A program made the position numbers and the translations under genes. From Eubacteriales bacterium (GTDB taxonomy: Bacteria > Bacillota > Clostridia > Oscillospirales > Acutalibacteraceae), in contig JAQXWS010000038.1 in NCBI GenBank assembly GCA_029225565.1, forward strand, positions 38,507 through 102,506: 64,000 nucleotides of DNA. Reading direction: 5' to 3'. The notes under the pieces were generated by a model. It had not been told where the DNA came from, ran no database searches, and saw only the letters and a list, made by a program, of their open reading frames with translations. Of this stretch, positions 46,097 through 56,070 are shown piece by piece (within the stretch, counting starts at the first letter, position 1; every line of letters starts with the position of its first letter).

Positions 46097-46954
46097 ATGG
46101 ATATTACTAATCAGCAAAAGGCGGCTGTGCTGGCTGAGGCGCTGCCCCACATACAAAGATACAGAAAAAAGATTATTGTAGTAAAATATGGTGGCAACGC
46201 CATGATAAACGATGAGCTCAAAGAGGCTGTTATGCGTGACCTGGTACTGCTGACAACAGTCGGCATAAAGGTGGTACTGGTACACGGAGGAGGCCCTGCC
46301 ATAAACAAAACCCTGGACAAAATGGGTATCGAGAGTAAGTTTTTGGACGGATTGAGAGTAACAGACCAAGATACTGTTGATGTTGTACAAATGGTACTTG
46401 CCGGCAAGGTGAACAAAGACCTTGTGTGCCAAATCGGTAACCTGGGAGGCCACGCAATCGGCCTGTCGGGAATGGACGGAAATATGATAAAATGCAAAGC
46501 TATGGACGATAGTCACGGCTATGTGGGCGAAATAACGGAGATGAATATGGAGGCTGTTATTGAGATACTGAATAACAACTGGATTCCTGTTATATCCACA
46601 ATCGGCTACGACGAAAACGGACATTGCTACAACATCAATGCCGACACCGTGGCAGCAGCCGTTGCAGGTGAACTAAAGGCAGAGGCGCTGGTGTCAATGA
46701 CGGATATTGTAGGTCTGTTGAGAGACAAGGATGATGAATCCACACTAATACACCGTGTTTACATATCCAACACCCCTGCTCTGATTGCAGACGGCATAAT
46801 CAGCGGCGGTATGATACCAAAGATTGACTCAATGACACAGGCAATCCGCAAAGGCTGCAAAAAGGCATTCATTATTGACGGCAGAGTACCCCACTCCATA
46901 CTGATGGAGCTGCTGACAGATGAAGGTATGGGCACTATGTTTAGGAGCAGATAG
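46097..46954 (+). CDS. argB: Acetylglutamate kinase
   Basis: Amino acid kinase family (285 residues). ATP-binding KYGGNAM (residues ~29-35), VLVHGGGP and a C-terminal HSILMELLTDEGMGT motif. The N-terminal helix ahead of the core fits the arginine-sensitive hexameric type, suggesting feedback inhibition. Starts 16 bp after argJ behind CGGAGG. Confidence 0.95.
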   Translation: MDITNQQKAAVLAEALPHIQRYRKKIIVVKYGGNAMINDELKEAVMRDLVLLTTVGIKVVLVHGGGPAINKTLDKMGIESKFLDGLRVTDQDTVDVVQMVLAGKVNKDLVCQIGNLGGHAIGLSGMDGNMIKCKAMDDSHGYVGEITEMNMEAVIEILNNNWIPVISTIGYDENGHCYNINADTVAAAVAGELKAEALVSMTDIVGLLRDKDDESTLIHRVYISNTPALIADGIISGGMIPKIDSMTQAIRKGCKKAFIIDGRVPHSILMELLTDEGMGTMFRSR

Positions 46955-46962
46955 GAGAAAAA

Positions 46963-48126
46963 ATGAATACAAAAGAACTGGATAACCAATATGTGGCCCA
47001 CTCTTACGGCAGATTCGATGTGTGCCTGCAAAAAGGAAAGGGCTCAACATTGTATGACGAATACGGTAAGGAATACATAGATTTCGGCTCCGGTATCGGT
47101 GTTACAGCCTTTGGTATCTGCGATGAAGAATGGAAGCAGGCAGTAACAAACCAACTGAATCAACTGCAGCACACCAGTAATCTGTACTATACACAACCCT
47201 GTGCAAGGCTGGCACAGCTACTGTGCGAAAGGTCAGGAATGAAAAAGGTATTCTTTGGCAATTCCGGAGCCGAGGCAAACGAGGGAGCAATCAAATTTGC
47301 CAGAAAATACAGCTACGACAAATATGGTGAAGGCAGAAGTACAATCATCACTATGACCGACAGCTTTCACGGCAGAACAATCACAACATTAGCCGCAACG
47401 GGTCAGGACGAATTTCATACCGATTTCGGCCCATTCACAGACGGTTTCATATACTGCAGAACAAACGATATTGAGCATCTGCGCCAACTTATAACCGACG
47501 ATGTGTGTGCAATTATGTTTGAGTGCATACAGGGTGAAGGCGGTGTAAACGACCTTAGCCAAGAATTTGTTGCAGAAATAGAAAGAACAGCAAAGGCTAA
47601 AGACATTCTGATGATTGTAGATGAGGTCCAAACCGGCAACGGCAGAACCGGTACCTACTTTGCGTACCAAAATTACGGAATATCCCCGGATATAGTATCC
47701 ACTGCAAAAGGACTTGCAGGAGGACTTCCCATGGGTGCTGTGCTGTTTGGTGACAAGGTAGCCGACTGCGTAACATACGGCAGTCACGGCTCCACCTTCG
47801 GGGGCAACCCGATAGCTGCCGCAGGCGCCATCAGCATAGTGGAGCGAATTGACGACGGATTCCTACGGGAAGTAAAAGAAAAAAGTGAATACATTATTTC
47901 TGCCATTAAGGAAATGAAAAATGTTGAATCAATAAGCGGCAAAGGCTTGATGCTGGGAATCAGCACAACAAAAAATGCCGGTGACATTGCAAAGGAGTGC
48001 CTACAAGATGGTCTGCTGGTGCTTACTGCCCACAAAAACAAAGTGAGACTCCTCCCTGCCCTCAACATCAGTTACAACGAAATTGACAAGGGACTAAAAA
48101 TATTGAAAGAGGTAATAGAAAAATGA
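46963..48126 (+). CDS. argD: Acetylornithine aminotransferase
   Basis: PLP-dependent class III aminotransferase (387 residues). GNSGAEANEGA (~102-112), MIVDEVQTGNGRTG (~222-235), and the Schiff-base Lys in STAKGLAGG. Its stop overlaps the argF start by four bases (ATGA). Confidence 0.95.
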   Translation: MNTKELDNQYVAHSYGRFDVCLQKGKGSTLYDEYGKEYIDFGSGIGVTAFGICDEEWKQAVTNQLNQLQHTSNLYYTQPCARLAQLLCERSGMKKVFFGNSGAEANEGAIKFARKYSYDKYGEGRSTIITMTDSFHGRTITTLAATGQDEFHTDFGPFTDGFIYCRTNDIEHLRQLITDDVCAIMFECIQGEGGVNDLSQEFVAEIERTAKAKDILMIVDEVQTGNGRTGTYFAYQNYGISPDIVSTAKGLAGGLPMGAVLFGDKVADCVTYGSHGSTFGGNPIAAAGAISIVERIDDGFLREVKEKSEYIISAIKEMKNVESISGKGLMLGISTTKNAGDIAKECLQDGLLVLTAHKNKVRLLPALNISYNEIDKGLKILKEVIEK

Positions 48127-49028
48127 AGCACTTACTAAAACTACAGGACTTAAGCAAAAAAGAAATACTTGATATACTCAATCTGGCTGACCAATTGAAA
48201 TATGAAAATCACAACGGAATTAAGCATCATTATCTTGAGGGCAAGACCTTGGGAATGATTTTTCAAAAAAGCAGTACAAGAACAAGAGTCAGCTTTGAGA
48301 CCGGAATGTATCAGCTGGGAGGGCAAGCATTGTTCCTTAGCAATAGGGACCTGCAAATCGGCAGAGGCGAGCCTGTACAGGATACAGCAAGAGTTCTCAG
48401 CAGATACCTGGATGGTATTATGATTCGCACATTTGAGCAAAAAGAGGTTGAGGATTTGGCAGAATACGGCTCGATTCCAATCATCAACGGTCTTACGGAT
48501 TACTGTCACCCATGCCAGGTATTGGCTGACCTGATGACTATCAGAGAGCACAAAAAAAGCTTTGACGGACTAAAATTCTGCTTTATCGGTGACGGCAACA
48601 ATATGGCAAACAGCCTCATTGTCGGTGCAATACTGATGGGTATGGAATGTGCTATTGCCTGTCCCGATGAATACAAGCCTGACCCGCAAATTATGGAGTG
48701 GGCTGAGGCAAACGGCAAATTTACTTGTTCAAGCAATATTCAGGCTTGCGCAAAGGACGCAGATGTACTGTACACAGATGTGTGGGCATCAATGGGTCAG
48801 GAGGAAGAAAAGACGGAGCGCGAAAAAGTATTTAAGGAATACCAAATCAACGACTCCGTTATGGCAGTGGCAAAGGATGATGCAATGGTACTGCACTGTC
48901 TTCCTGCACACAGAGAGGAAGAAATCACCGCAAAGGTGTTTGAGGCCCATGCCGACGAAATCTTTGACGAAGCAGAAAACAGACTCCACGCACAAAAGGC
49001 TGTGCTGGTAAAATTAATGGCTGACTAA
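48123..49028 (+). CDS. argF: Ornithine carbamoyltransferase
   Basis: 301 residues. Carbamoyl-phosphate loop KSSTRTR (~50-56), HPCQ (~130) and the ornithine-loop HCLP (~262). Makes citrulline from ornithine and the carbamoyl phosphate supplied by the next two genes. Confidence 0.96.
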   Translation: MKHLLKLQDLSKKEILDILNLADQLKYENHNGIKHHYLEGKTLGMIFQKSSTRTRVSFETGMYQLGGQALFLSNRDLQIGRGEPVQDTARVLSRYLDGIMIRTFEQKEVEDLAEYGSIPIINGLTDYCHPCQVLADLMTIREHKKSFDGLKFCFIGDGNNMANSLIVGAILMGMECAIACPDEYKPDPQIMEWAEANGKFTCSSNIQACAKDADVLYTDVWASMGQEEEKTEREKVFKEYQINDSVMAVAKDDAMVLHCLPAHREEEITAKVFEAHADEIFDEAENRLHAQKAVLVKLMAD

Positions 49029-49037
49029 GGAACAACA

Positions 49038-50108
49038 ATGGATAAAGAAGTATATATTTGTCTGGAAAACGGTCAAGTATTCAAGGGCTACGGCTTTGGG
49101 GCATATCACGATGTGATGGGCGAATTGGTTTTCACTACCGGTATGGGAGGGTATATAGAAACACTAACCGACCCCAGCTACTATGGACAGATAGTGATGC
49201 AAACATTCCCCCTCATAGGTAACTACGGTATCATAAAAGAGGATATGGAAAGCAAAAAGTCATATATTACCGCATACATAGTACGGGAAAAATGTGACGA
49301 CCCATCCAATTTTAGGTGTGACGAAAGTCTTAACACCTTTTTGGTACGCAACAACATACCGGGTGTATATGGCGTTGACACCCGCGAAATAACAAAAATT
49401 ATTCGCGAAAGCGGTGTAATGAACGCAATTATTACCACCGACCCAAGAACTGTGGACTATGACAAACTCAAGGAATACAGAATAATCGACGCCGTAAAGA
49501 GCGTATCAACTCACAAAGCCGAATTGATGCCAAGTAATGAGCATAAATACAATGTTGTGCTCATGGACTTCGGCGCAAAAAAGAACATTGTTCGCGAGCT
49601 TTGTAAGCGTGGATGCAATGTTGCAGTAATGCCCTATGACACCAAGGCAGAAGAAATGCTGAAGCTGGGTGTTGACGGAGTTATGCTGTCCAACGGACCC
49701 GGTGACCCGCTGGAAAACACAGAAGTAATAGAAGAAATAAAAAAGCTGGTAGGCAAGGTACCGATATTCGGTATATGCCTTGGACATCAGCTGTTGGCTC
49801 TGGCCATGGGCGGCGAAACCATAAAGCTAAAGTACGGACACAGAGGGGTTAACCAGCCTGTAAAATGTCTGGAAACAGGAAGAACCTATATTTCGTCCCA
49901 AAATCACGGATATGCAGTTGTTAACGAAAGCATCACAGACTACGGCACGGTGTCCTACATTAACGCAAATGACGGCACCTGCGAGGGAATTGAATACCCG
50001 GACAAGCAGGCATTTTCGGTACAATTTCATCCGGAAGCCTGCAGCGGACCCCATGACACAAGATTTTTGTTCGACAAATTTATAAAAATGATGGGAGGTA
50101 AGGAATAA
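49038..50108 (+). CDS. carA: Carbamoyl-phosphate synthase small (glutaminase) subunit
   Basis: 356 residues. The C-terminal class I amidotransferase domain has the nucleophile Cys247 in GICLGHQ and the His-Glu pair in FHPEA near 330. The N-terminal domain contacts CarB. Its last base overlaps the carB start (TAATG). Here it sits in the arginine operon rather than a pyrimidine operon. Confidence 0.96.
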   Translation: MDKEVYICLENGQVFKGYGFGAYHDVMGELVFTTGMGGYIETLTDPSYYGQIVMQTFPLIGNYGIIKEDMESKKSYITAYIVREKCDDPSNFRCDESLNTFLVRNNIPGVYGVDTREITKIIRESGVMNAIITTDPRTVDYDKLKEYRIIDAVKSVSTHKAELMPSNEHKYNVVLMDFGAKKNIVRELCKRGCNVAVMPYDTKAEEMLKLGVDGVMLSNGPGDPLENTEVIEEIKKLVGKVPIFGICLGHQLLALAMGGETIKLKYGHRGVNQPVKCLETGRTYISSQNHGYAVVNESITDYGTVSYINANDGTCEGIEYPDKQAFSVQFHPEACSGPHDTRFLFDKFIKMMGGKE

Positions 50109-53100
50109 TGCCTCTTAACAAAGATATAAAAAAAGTATTGGTAATAGGCTCCGGCCCCATTGTAATCGGCCAGGCGGCAGAGTTTGACTATGCAGGCGCC
50201 CAGGCATGCAGGGTGCTAAAGGACGAGGGCATTGAGGTTGTACTAATCAACTCAAATCCTGCCACCATTATGACCGACAAGGCATTGGCTGACCACATAT
50301 ACCTGGAGCCGCTGACCGAGGACACGGTAAAGCGAATTATTGCTAAGGAACAACCGGATTCAATTCTGTGCGGACTGGGTGGCCAAACAGGACTTACCAT
50401 AGGTATGCAGCTTGCCAAAAGCGGCTACCTGGAAAAAATGGGCGTCAAGCTGTTAGGCACAGACGCTCAGGCTATCGACAAGGCCGAGGACAGGCAAATG
50501 TTCCGTGACACTATGGTAAAGCTAAATCAACCGGTAGTGCCCAGCGATATTGCCAACGATTTGGAGACAGCCGGACGAATTGCAGATGACATCGGCTACC
50601 CTGTTATCATAAGGCCTGCGTTTACATTAGGCGGCGCAGGAGGCGGCGTAGCTCATAACAGGGACGAACTGAATATTATTGCAAAAAACGGACTGATGCT
50701 ATCCCCCATCACCCAAGTGCTGGTAGAAAAATACATTGCCGGATGGAAAGAGATTGAGTTTGAGGTAATGCGTGACCATGTGGGAAATGTAATTGCCGTA
50801 TGCTCTATGGAAAACTTTGACCCGGTTGGAGTGCACACCGGCGACAGCGTGGTAATTGCTCCTGCTGTAACCCTGTCAGATAAAGAATACCAGATGCTGC
50901 GCTCGGCATCGCTGGACATTATAACAGAATTGGGCATAGAGGGTGGCTGTAACTGTCAGTTTGCTCTCAATCCCGAAAGCTTTGAATACAGCGTAATCGA
51001 GGTTAATCCCCGTGTCAGCCGTTCATCAGCATTGGCCTCCAAGGCAACCGGCTATCCTATAGCAAAGGTAACCACAAAGATTGCCCTGGGCTACACCCTT
51101 GATGAGATAACCAACGATGTTACCGGAAAGACCTGTGCTTGCTTTGAGCCAACGCTGGACTACGTTGTAGTAAAGGTGCCTAAGTGGCCCTTTGACAAAT
51201 TTGTACAGGCATCACGCAAGCTGGGCACACAGATGAAGGCTACCGGTGAGGTAATGAGCATAGCGCCCACCTTTGAAGCCGCTATAATGAAAGCGGTGCG
51301 TGGCGCAGAAATAGGTCTTGACACCCTGAATAACAAAGCTGTTGAAGGCAAGGATACCCAAGAGCTGCTGCATTCCCAGGACGACCTCAGGCTGTTCTCG
51401 GTTTTTAAAGCGCTAAAAGAAGGTTATTCCGTGGACAAGATTCACGAAATTACCATGATTGACGAATGGTTTTTATACAAGCTGAAAAACCTTGCCGAAT
51501 ACGAAAAAAAGATTGAGGATACCCCTTTATCCAAAGAGATGTATATAAAGGGCAAGAATCTGGGATACACGGACAAGGCCTTAATCGACCTCAGCAGAAA
51601 TCCTCTTGCATACCACAGGGACGCAGTATATAAGATGGTTGACACCTGCGGCGCCGAATTTGAAGCGCAAACCCCATATTTTTACTCAACCTATGACGAA
51701 CACTGCGAGTCAAGACAACTGCCTGCAAGTGAAAAAGAAAGAATTCTTGTACTTGGTTCCGGTCCTATCCGTATCGGGCAAGGAATAGAATTTGACTACT
51801 CCTCTGTTCACTGTGTTTGGACATTAAAGGAATTGGGATACGAAGTTATCCTGGTCAACAATAATCCGGAGACTGTATCCACCGACTTTGATACAGGCGA
51901 CCGACTCTACTTTGAGCCACTTACGCAAGAAGATGTCATGAATATTATCAAGGTGGAAAAGCCTATTGGCGTAGTTGTTGCTTTTGGCGGGCAAACAGCA
52001 ATAAAGCTGACAAAATTCCTTGACAAAAACGGCATCACTATTCTGGGTACATCGGCAGAATCAATCGACATTGCAGAGGACAGAGAGCGCTTTGACGCAT
52101 TGCTTGAAAAATTCGGTATTTTTCGTCCCAAGGGTACCAGCGTAATGACAACGCAGCAGGCGCTGGACGCAGCCAAAGAGCTGGTATATCCTGTATTGCT
52201 GCGGCCGAGCTATGTAATAGGCGGGCAGAATATGACCATTGCGTACACCGATGATGATGTTGAGCAGTATATGTCGTTGATTCTTGCGCAGGGTATAGAG
52301 AATCCCGTACTGGTTGACAAGTATATGATGGGTACCGAGTTGGAGGTTGATTGCATCAGCGACGGCGAAAAGGTGCTCATTCCCGGAATAATGGAACATA
52401 TTGAGCGCGCAGGCGTACACAGCGGTGATTCAATTGCTGTATATCCGCCCTACAATCTTAATGACATTATGCTGGAAAAAATCTGTGACATATCCAACAA
52501 ACTGGCACTGTCGCTGGGTACCAAGGGACTAATCAACATACAGTACCTAATCTACCAAAATGAGTTGTATGTAATAGAAGTTAATCCCAGAGCGTCCCGT
52601 ACAATACCGTACATCAGCAAGGTAACGGGAGTGCCGATGGTGGAGCTTGCAACCAAGATTATGGTAGGCGCTACTCTGGATGATTTGGGATACGGCACAG
52701 GACTGTACAAAACCCCGCCCTACTTTGCGGTAAAAGTGCCTGTATTCAGCTTTGAAAAGCTGAACGATGTCAACTCACAGCTTGGTCCGGAAATGAAGTC
52801 CACCGGAGAGGTGCTGGGTGTAGGTAAAAACCTGAATGAGGCATTGTTTAAGGGACTTGTCAGCGCAGGATTCAATGTGGACTGTGGCAAAAACGGCCAC
52901 GGTGTGCTGATAACCGTAACAAAACAAGACCGATACGAAATTGTAAATCTTGCAAAAAAGCTTGATGACCTGGGCGCAAAGCTGTGGGCAACGCCGGAAA
53001 CAGCAAAGGAAATCAGCCGACTGGGAATAGATGTATCGGTAGTCAACAAGCTGCGTGAGGACAACTCCATTATGGATTTGGTGGAGTCGGGTATGCTGGA

Positions 53101-54136
53101 TTACATTGTATATACCGGCAAGTCGGACAAGAATTCCATTGCCGACTATATCAGATTGCATAACAGGGCTAACCAGCTGGGTATCGCAACGCTGACATCA
53201 CTTGATACCGCCAATGCGCTGGCTGATATAATTGCATCGAGATACAATCAGCAAAACACCGAATTGGTAGATATAAACAATATGCGCCAAGAAAAAGGCA
53301 TACTTAAGTTCTCCAAAATGGAGGGAACCGGTGATGATTATATCTACTTTAACAATCAATGCGGCATCATCACCTGCCCTGAGAGCTTTGCAATTGAGTT
53401 TTGTGACAGGCATCACAGCGTCGGTGCAGTCGGCATTGTACTGATTGAGAACAGCGACATTGCAGATGCAAAGATGCGCATATTCAACCGTGACGGCTCG
53501 GAGGGAGCAATGGCCGGTAACTGCATCCGTTGTGTGGGCAAATACCTATATGACAACGGTATGGTAATCAAGGACAGAATGACTGTCGAAACCGTGTCGG
53601 GCGTCAAGTCCCTACGAGTATTCACAAGGGACGGCAAGGTGTCCTCTGCTACTGTTGATATAGGCAAGGCGGTACTGGACTCTGCCATGATACCCGTAAA
53701 TATTGACACCGACAGAGTAGTCGGCAGGAACATTGATATTGACGGCAAAAAGTTCAATATTACCTGCGTCAATGTGGGTAACCCCCACTGCGTTACATTT
53801 GTGGATAATGTTGATAAGATTGACATAGAAACAATCGGTCCCAAATTTGAGAATAATCCTATGTTCCCTGACAGAATCAATACCGAATTTGTAAGAGTTG
53901 TAAATTCAAATACCATCAAGATGCGCGTATGGGAGCGAGGCAACGGGGAGACTCCTGCTTGCGGTACAGGCGCCTGTGCCGCCGTTGTGGCAGCTGTAGA
54001 AAACAACTATTGCAAAAAGAATACCGACATTACAGTAAAGGTAAGAGGCGGTGATTTGCTGGTTAATTACAGCGATAACGGTATCACCTTGTCGGGCGAT
54101 TGCAACCTAATCTACACCGGCGAAATAGAATACTAA
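50108..54136 (+). CDS. carB: Carbamoyl-phosphate synthase large subunit fused to diaminopimelate epimerase-like domain
   Basis: 1342 residues, ~270 more than CarB. Residues 1-~1055 are a complete CarB: two ATP-grasp halves (first GSGPIVIGQ near 14, second GSGPIRIGQ near 555) and the C-terminal allosteric MGS-like domain. A short linker leads at ~1067 into FSKMEGTGDDY, the start of a full-length (~276 residues) DapF-like protein ending at 1342 with GNPHCVTFVDN (near 1223) and ACGTGACA with Cys1285. The first DapF active-site Cys is not conserved: canonical CGNGxRC reads AGNCIRC (Ala1136, Cys1139, Cys1142). No stop codon separates the parts, and the internal ATG at 53282 has no ribosome site. 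Last gene of the arg operon. Confidence 0.93.
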   Translation: MPLNKDIKKVLVIGSGPIVIGQAAEFDYAGAQACRVLKDEGIEVVLINSNPATIMTDKALADHIYLEPLTEDTVKRIIAKEQPDSILCGLGGQTGLTIGMQLAKSGYLEKMGVKLLGTDAQAIDKAEDRQMFRDTMVKLNQPVVPSDIANDLETAGRIADDIGYPVIIRPAFTLGGAGGGVAHNRDELNIIAKNGLMLSPITQVLVEKYIAGWKEIEFEVMRDHVGNVIAVCSMENFDPVGVHTGDSVVIAPAVTLSDKEYQMLRSASLDIITELGIEGGCNCQFALNPESFEYSVIEVNPRVSRSSALASKATGYPIAKVTTKIALGYTLDEITNDVTGKTCACFEPTLDYVVVKVPKWPFDKFVQASRKLGTQMKATGEVMSIAPTFEAAIMKAVRGAEIGLDTLNNKAVEGKDTQELLHSQDDLRLFSVFKALKEGYSVDKIHEITMIDEWFLYKLKNLAEYEKKIEDTPLSKEMYIKGKNLGYTDKALIDLSRNPLAYHRDAVYKMVDTCGAEFEAQTPYFYSTYDEHCESRQLPASEKERILVLGSGPIRIGQGIEFDYSSVHCVWTLKELGYEVILVNNNPETVSTDFDTGDRLYFEPLTQEDVMNIIKVEKPIGVVVAFGGQTAIKLTKFLDKNGITILGTSAESIDIAEDRERFDALLEKFGIFRPKGTSVMTTQQALDAAKELVYPVLLRPSYVIGGQNMTIAYTDDDVEQYMSLILAQGIENPVLVDKYMMGTELEVDCISDGEKVLIPGIMEHIERAGVHSGDSIAVYPPYNLNDIMLEKICDISNKLALSLGTKGLINIQYLIYQNELYVIEVNPRASRTIPYISKVTGVPMVELATKIMVGATLDDLGYGTGLYKTPPYFAVKVPVFSFEKLNDVNSQLGPEMKSTGEVLGVGKNLNEALFKGLVSAGFNVDCGKNGHGVLITVTKQDRYEIVNLAKKLDDLGAKLWATPETAKEISRLGIDVSVVNKLREDNSIMDLVESGMLDYIVYTGKSDKNSIADYIRLHNRANQLGIATLTSLDTANALADIIASRYNQQNTELVDINNMRQEKGILKFSKMEGTGDDYIYFNNQCGIITCPESFAIEFCDRHHSVGAVGIVLIENSDIADAKMRIFNRDGSEGAMAGNCIRCVGKYLYDNGMVIKDRMTVETVSGVKSLRVFTRDGKVSSATVDIGKAVLDSAMIPVNIDTDRVVGRNIDIDGKKFNITCVNVGNPHCVTFVDNVDKIDIETIGPKFENNPMFPDRINTEFVRVVNSNTIKMRVWERGNGETPACGTGACAAVVAAVENNYCKKNTDITVKVRGGDLLVNYSDNGITLSGDCNLIYTGEIEY

Positions 54137-54170
54137 AAAAGTAACCGAAATAGAATACTAAAAAAGTAAA
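54121..54170 (+). repeat. 25-bp tandem duplication over the carB-dapF stop codon
   Basis: 54121-54145 and 54146-54170 are identical except for the last base. The first unit encodes the final residues and TAA; the second repeats the same coding end without function. Confidence 0.9.
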
Positions 54171-54196
54171 CCACTGTGATTCTTCACAGTGGTTTT
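54168..54196. terminator. Bidirectional terminator between the arg operon and the lipoprotein gene
   Basis: Stem CCACTGTGA / TCACAGTGG with loop TTCT, A-run on the left and TTTT on the right. It serves two convergent genes. Confidence 0.85.
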
Positions 54197-54212
54197 GCTA
54201 TTGTAATATGTA

Positions 54213-55985
54213 TTATTTTGTCCAATAATAAACTGTCAGACATTTTGAAACGGCCAAAGCCTTTTCGGTCTGATTAGGTTCCTTAATAACAAGCTTGCCA
54301 TCGGCAAGGGATTTGTACACCTTTGCGTAACCGGCATTGTAATTATCGTCGTTCTTGTCGGAGCTGATATTGGTGACATAAATGCAACCGTTGGAGCAAT
54401 CACCAACCACATTGCCTGCCTTGTAATCGGAGAGTACCATCTTAACAGCGGCGCCGTAGTCATTAACTACGCTGGCAATACAGTTGTTGCTGTCTTTTTG
54501 GTCATAACCGTAACCAAATCCATATACCGGATAATCAAAGTTGCTGTTGGCGGTAAAGACAGAATCCGCCATTGGATTTCCGCCGGCAAATACAACCTGT
54601 GTGCCGTTGTCAATCATCTCTTCCACAACAGCAGCATATCTGTCCACCATCAGGAACTTTGTGGAATAGTCATACTCGTTATCCATGGCAATACCTGTTT
54701 GCTTGCCGTGATTATCAACATTCTCCCACTTGTAGAACATATAGCCGTCCCGGGGCGGATTGGCAGTAACGGTCACCTCGTCGTCGGCAATGTATGAGCC
54801 TGAGCCCGTGCCGTCAACAACATCTACATAGAATGTCGGGTATTGGCTGTCAACATACACAGGAGTCAGCTCTATAGGCTGTGATTCAACAGTAACCTCT
54901 GTGCCGATAGAATTAACATCTGCAATCTTGTTTGCATCATCACATTCCCAATGGTCAAAAACCTTGCCCTTATCGGCAACGGGAGCAGTAACCCACACCG
55001 TGCTGTCCTTTTGGGCATTGACGGTATCGCCGCCCTTGATAGTAACAGGAACAGTCTCGCTATCGCTATACACAGCTGTGATAGTGCAGTCGCAGTCACC
55101 TACCAAAAGATTCATACTATCCTTTTTGGAGGAAGAAATATTTACCTTCTTGTCAGAAACTCCATCAGTATCACTCTTGACCTCCCAGTGATCGAACACC
55201 TTGTTTTCCTCAGGAGGATACGCTGTGATGGTTACATTCTGTCCGTCGGTATATGCACCCGTACCGTAGCCGTTGACTACATTTACCTTGAACACGTCCT
55301 CTTTGCAGTCCTCAATCTTGGTATAGACTGCTTTGACGGTAAAGGAATAATCAAAACTCAGGTTATCGTCATCAAAATTAGCATAATCGAGAACAACCGG
55401 CGTTGCGCTCTCATCGGCAGCTTTTGCCGCGCCCTGCACATATCCGGAGCCGTAATTGCCGGACACAGCATCGTCGGCGCCGAAGAATCCCAGCTTTGTG
55501 TTACCCATAGCTACAGCCGAATATCCGGCAAGATAGCCTGCCTGGAGATTGTCAAAAGTAACAGACGCAATATTTTTGTGGGTATTGTGAGAGCATAAAG
55601 GCTGAGAATCAATGAGAACAAAATTGATATCGCTGTGTGCATCTGCAACCTCGCAGATATAATCAGCAAAAACCTGTCCCGGGAAAACTATTGTCTTTGC
55701 GCCGTTATCAATTGCAAGATCCACATATCTCTTGATTATTTCGCTATCCAATAGGTCATCCTCGTTAAGACCGGGTTGATAGTAGCGATAAGAAACATTG
55801 TTTTCGTCGCCGAAAGATTTAACACCGTTCCAGGCGCTCTCATTATAGTTTCCGTCTGTGATGGGTGAACCGTCGGTAATCATCACAAGGTCGTATTTTG
55901 TATCGCTTTTTGAGCAGCCTGCCAATGCAAAAACACAGGTTACAGCCAGAGAGAGCGCAACAAAAACAGAAACAAGCTTTTTCAT
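54213..55985 (-). CDS. BMP-family (purine nucleoside-type) lipoprotein with inserted beta-grasp repeats
   Basis: Substrate-binding lipoprotein (590 residues). The lipobox is LAGC (Cys24). Residues ~30-205 match the first part of Med/BMP binding proteins (GDENNVSYRYY, GAKTIVFPGQVF, GYLAGYSAVAMGNTKLGFFG). Residues ~232-422 hold three InlB-B-type repeats with a V-x-V-x-x-G-x-G-x-G start and a DHWE or YKWE end. From ~430 the binding fold continues (MIDNGTQVVFAGGN, VYGFGYGYDQ). So the repeats sit inside the domain. No permease or ATPase gene is nearby. Divergent from a nucleoside salvage operon, which fits nucleoside uptake or sensing. Confidence 0.75.
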   Translation of the reverse strand: MKKLVSVFVALSLAVTCVFALAGCSKSDTKYDLVMITDGSPITDGNYNESAWNGVKSFGDENNVSYRYYQPGLNEDDLLDSEIIKRYVDLAIDNGAKTIVFPGQVFADYICEVADAHSDINFVLIDSQPLCSHNTHKNIASVTFDNLQAGYLAGYSAVAMGNTKLGFFGADDAVSGNYGSGYVQGAAKAADESATPVVLDYANFDDDNLSFDYSFTVKAVYTKIEDCKEDVFKVNVVNGYGTGAYTDGQNVTITAYPPEENKVFDHWEVKSDTDGVSDKKVNISSSKKDSMNLLVGDCDCTITAVYSDSETVPVTIKGGDTVNAQKDSTVWVTAPVADKGKVFDHWECDDANKIADVNSIGTEVTVESQPIELTPVYVDSQYPTFYVDVVDGTGSGSYIADDEVTVTANPPRDGYMFYKWENVDNHGKQTGIAMDNEYDYSTKFLMVDRYAAVVEEMIDNGTQVVFAGGNPMADSVFTANSNFDYPVYGFGYGYDQKDSNNCIASVVNDYGAAVKMVLSDYKAGNVVGDCSNGCIYVTNISSDKNDDNYNAGYAKVYKSLADGKLVIKEPNQTEKALAVSKCLTVYYWTK

Positions 55986-56070
55986 TCAATCATTCCTTTC
56001 CACAAAAGAATATAACAAAAATATAATACCAAAATATAAACAATAATGCAATATAAAAAACAAAAATGGT

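Noticed and set aside
52720..54006. Long minus-strand frames opposite carB-dapF
   Set aside because: Codon-bias shadows of the real gene on the other strand.
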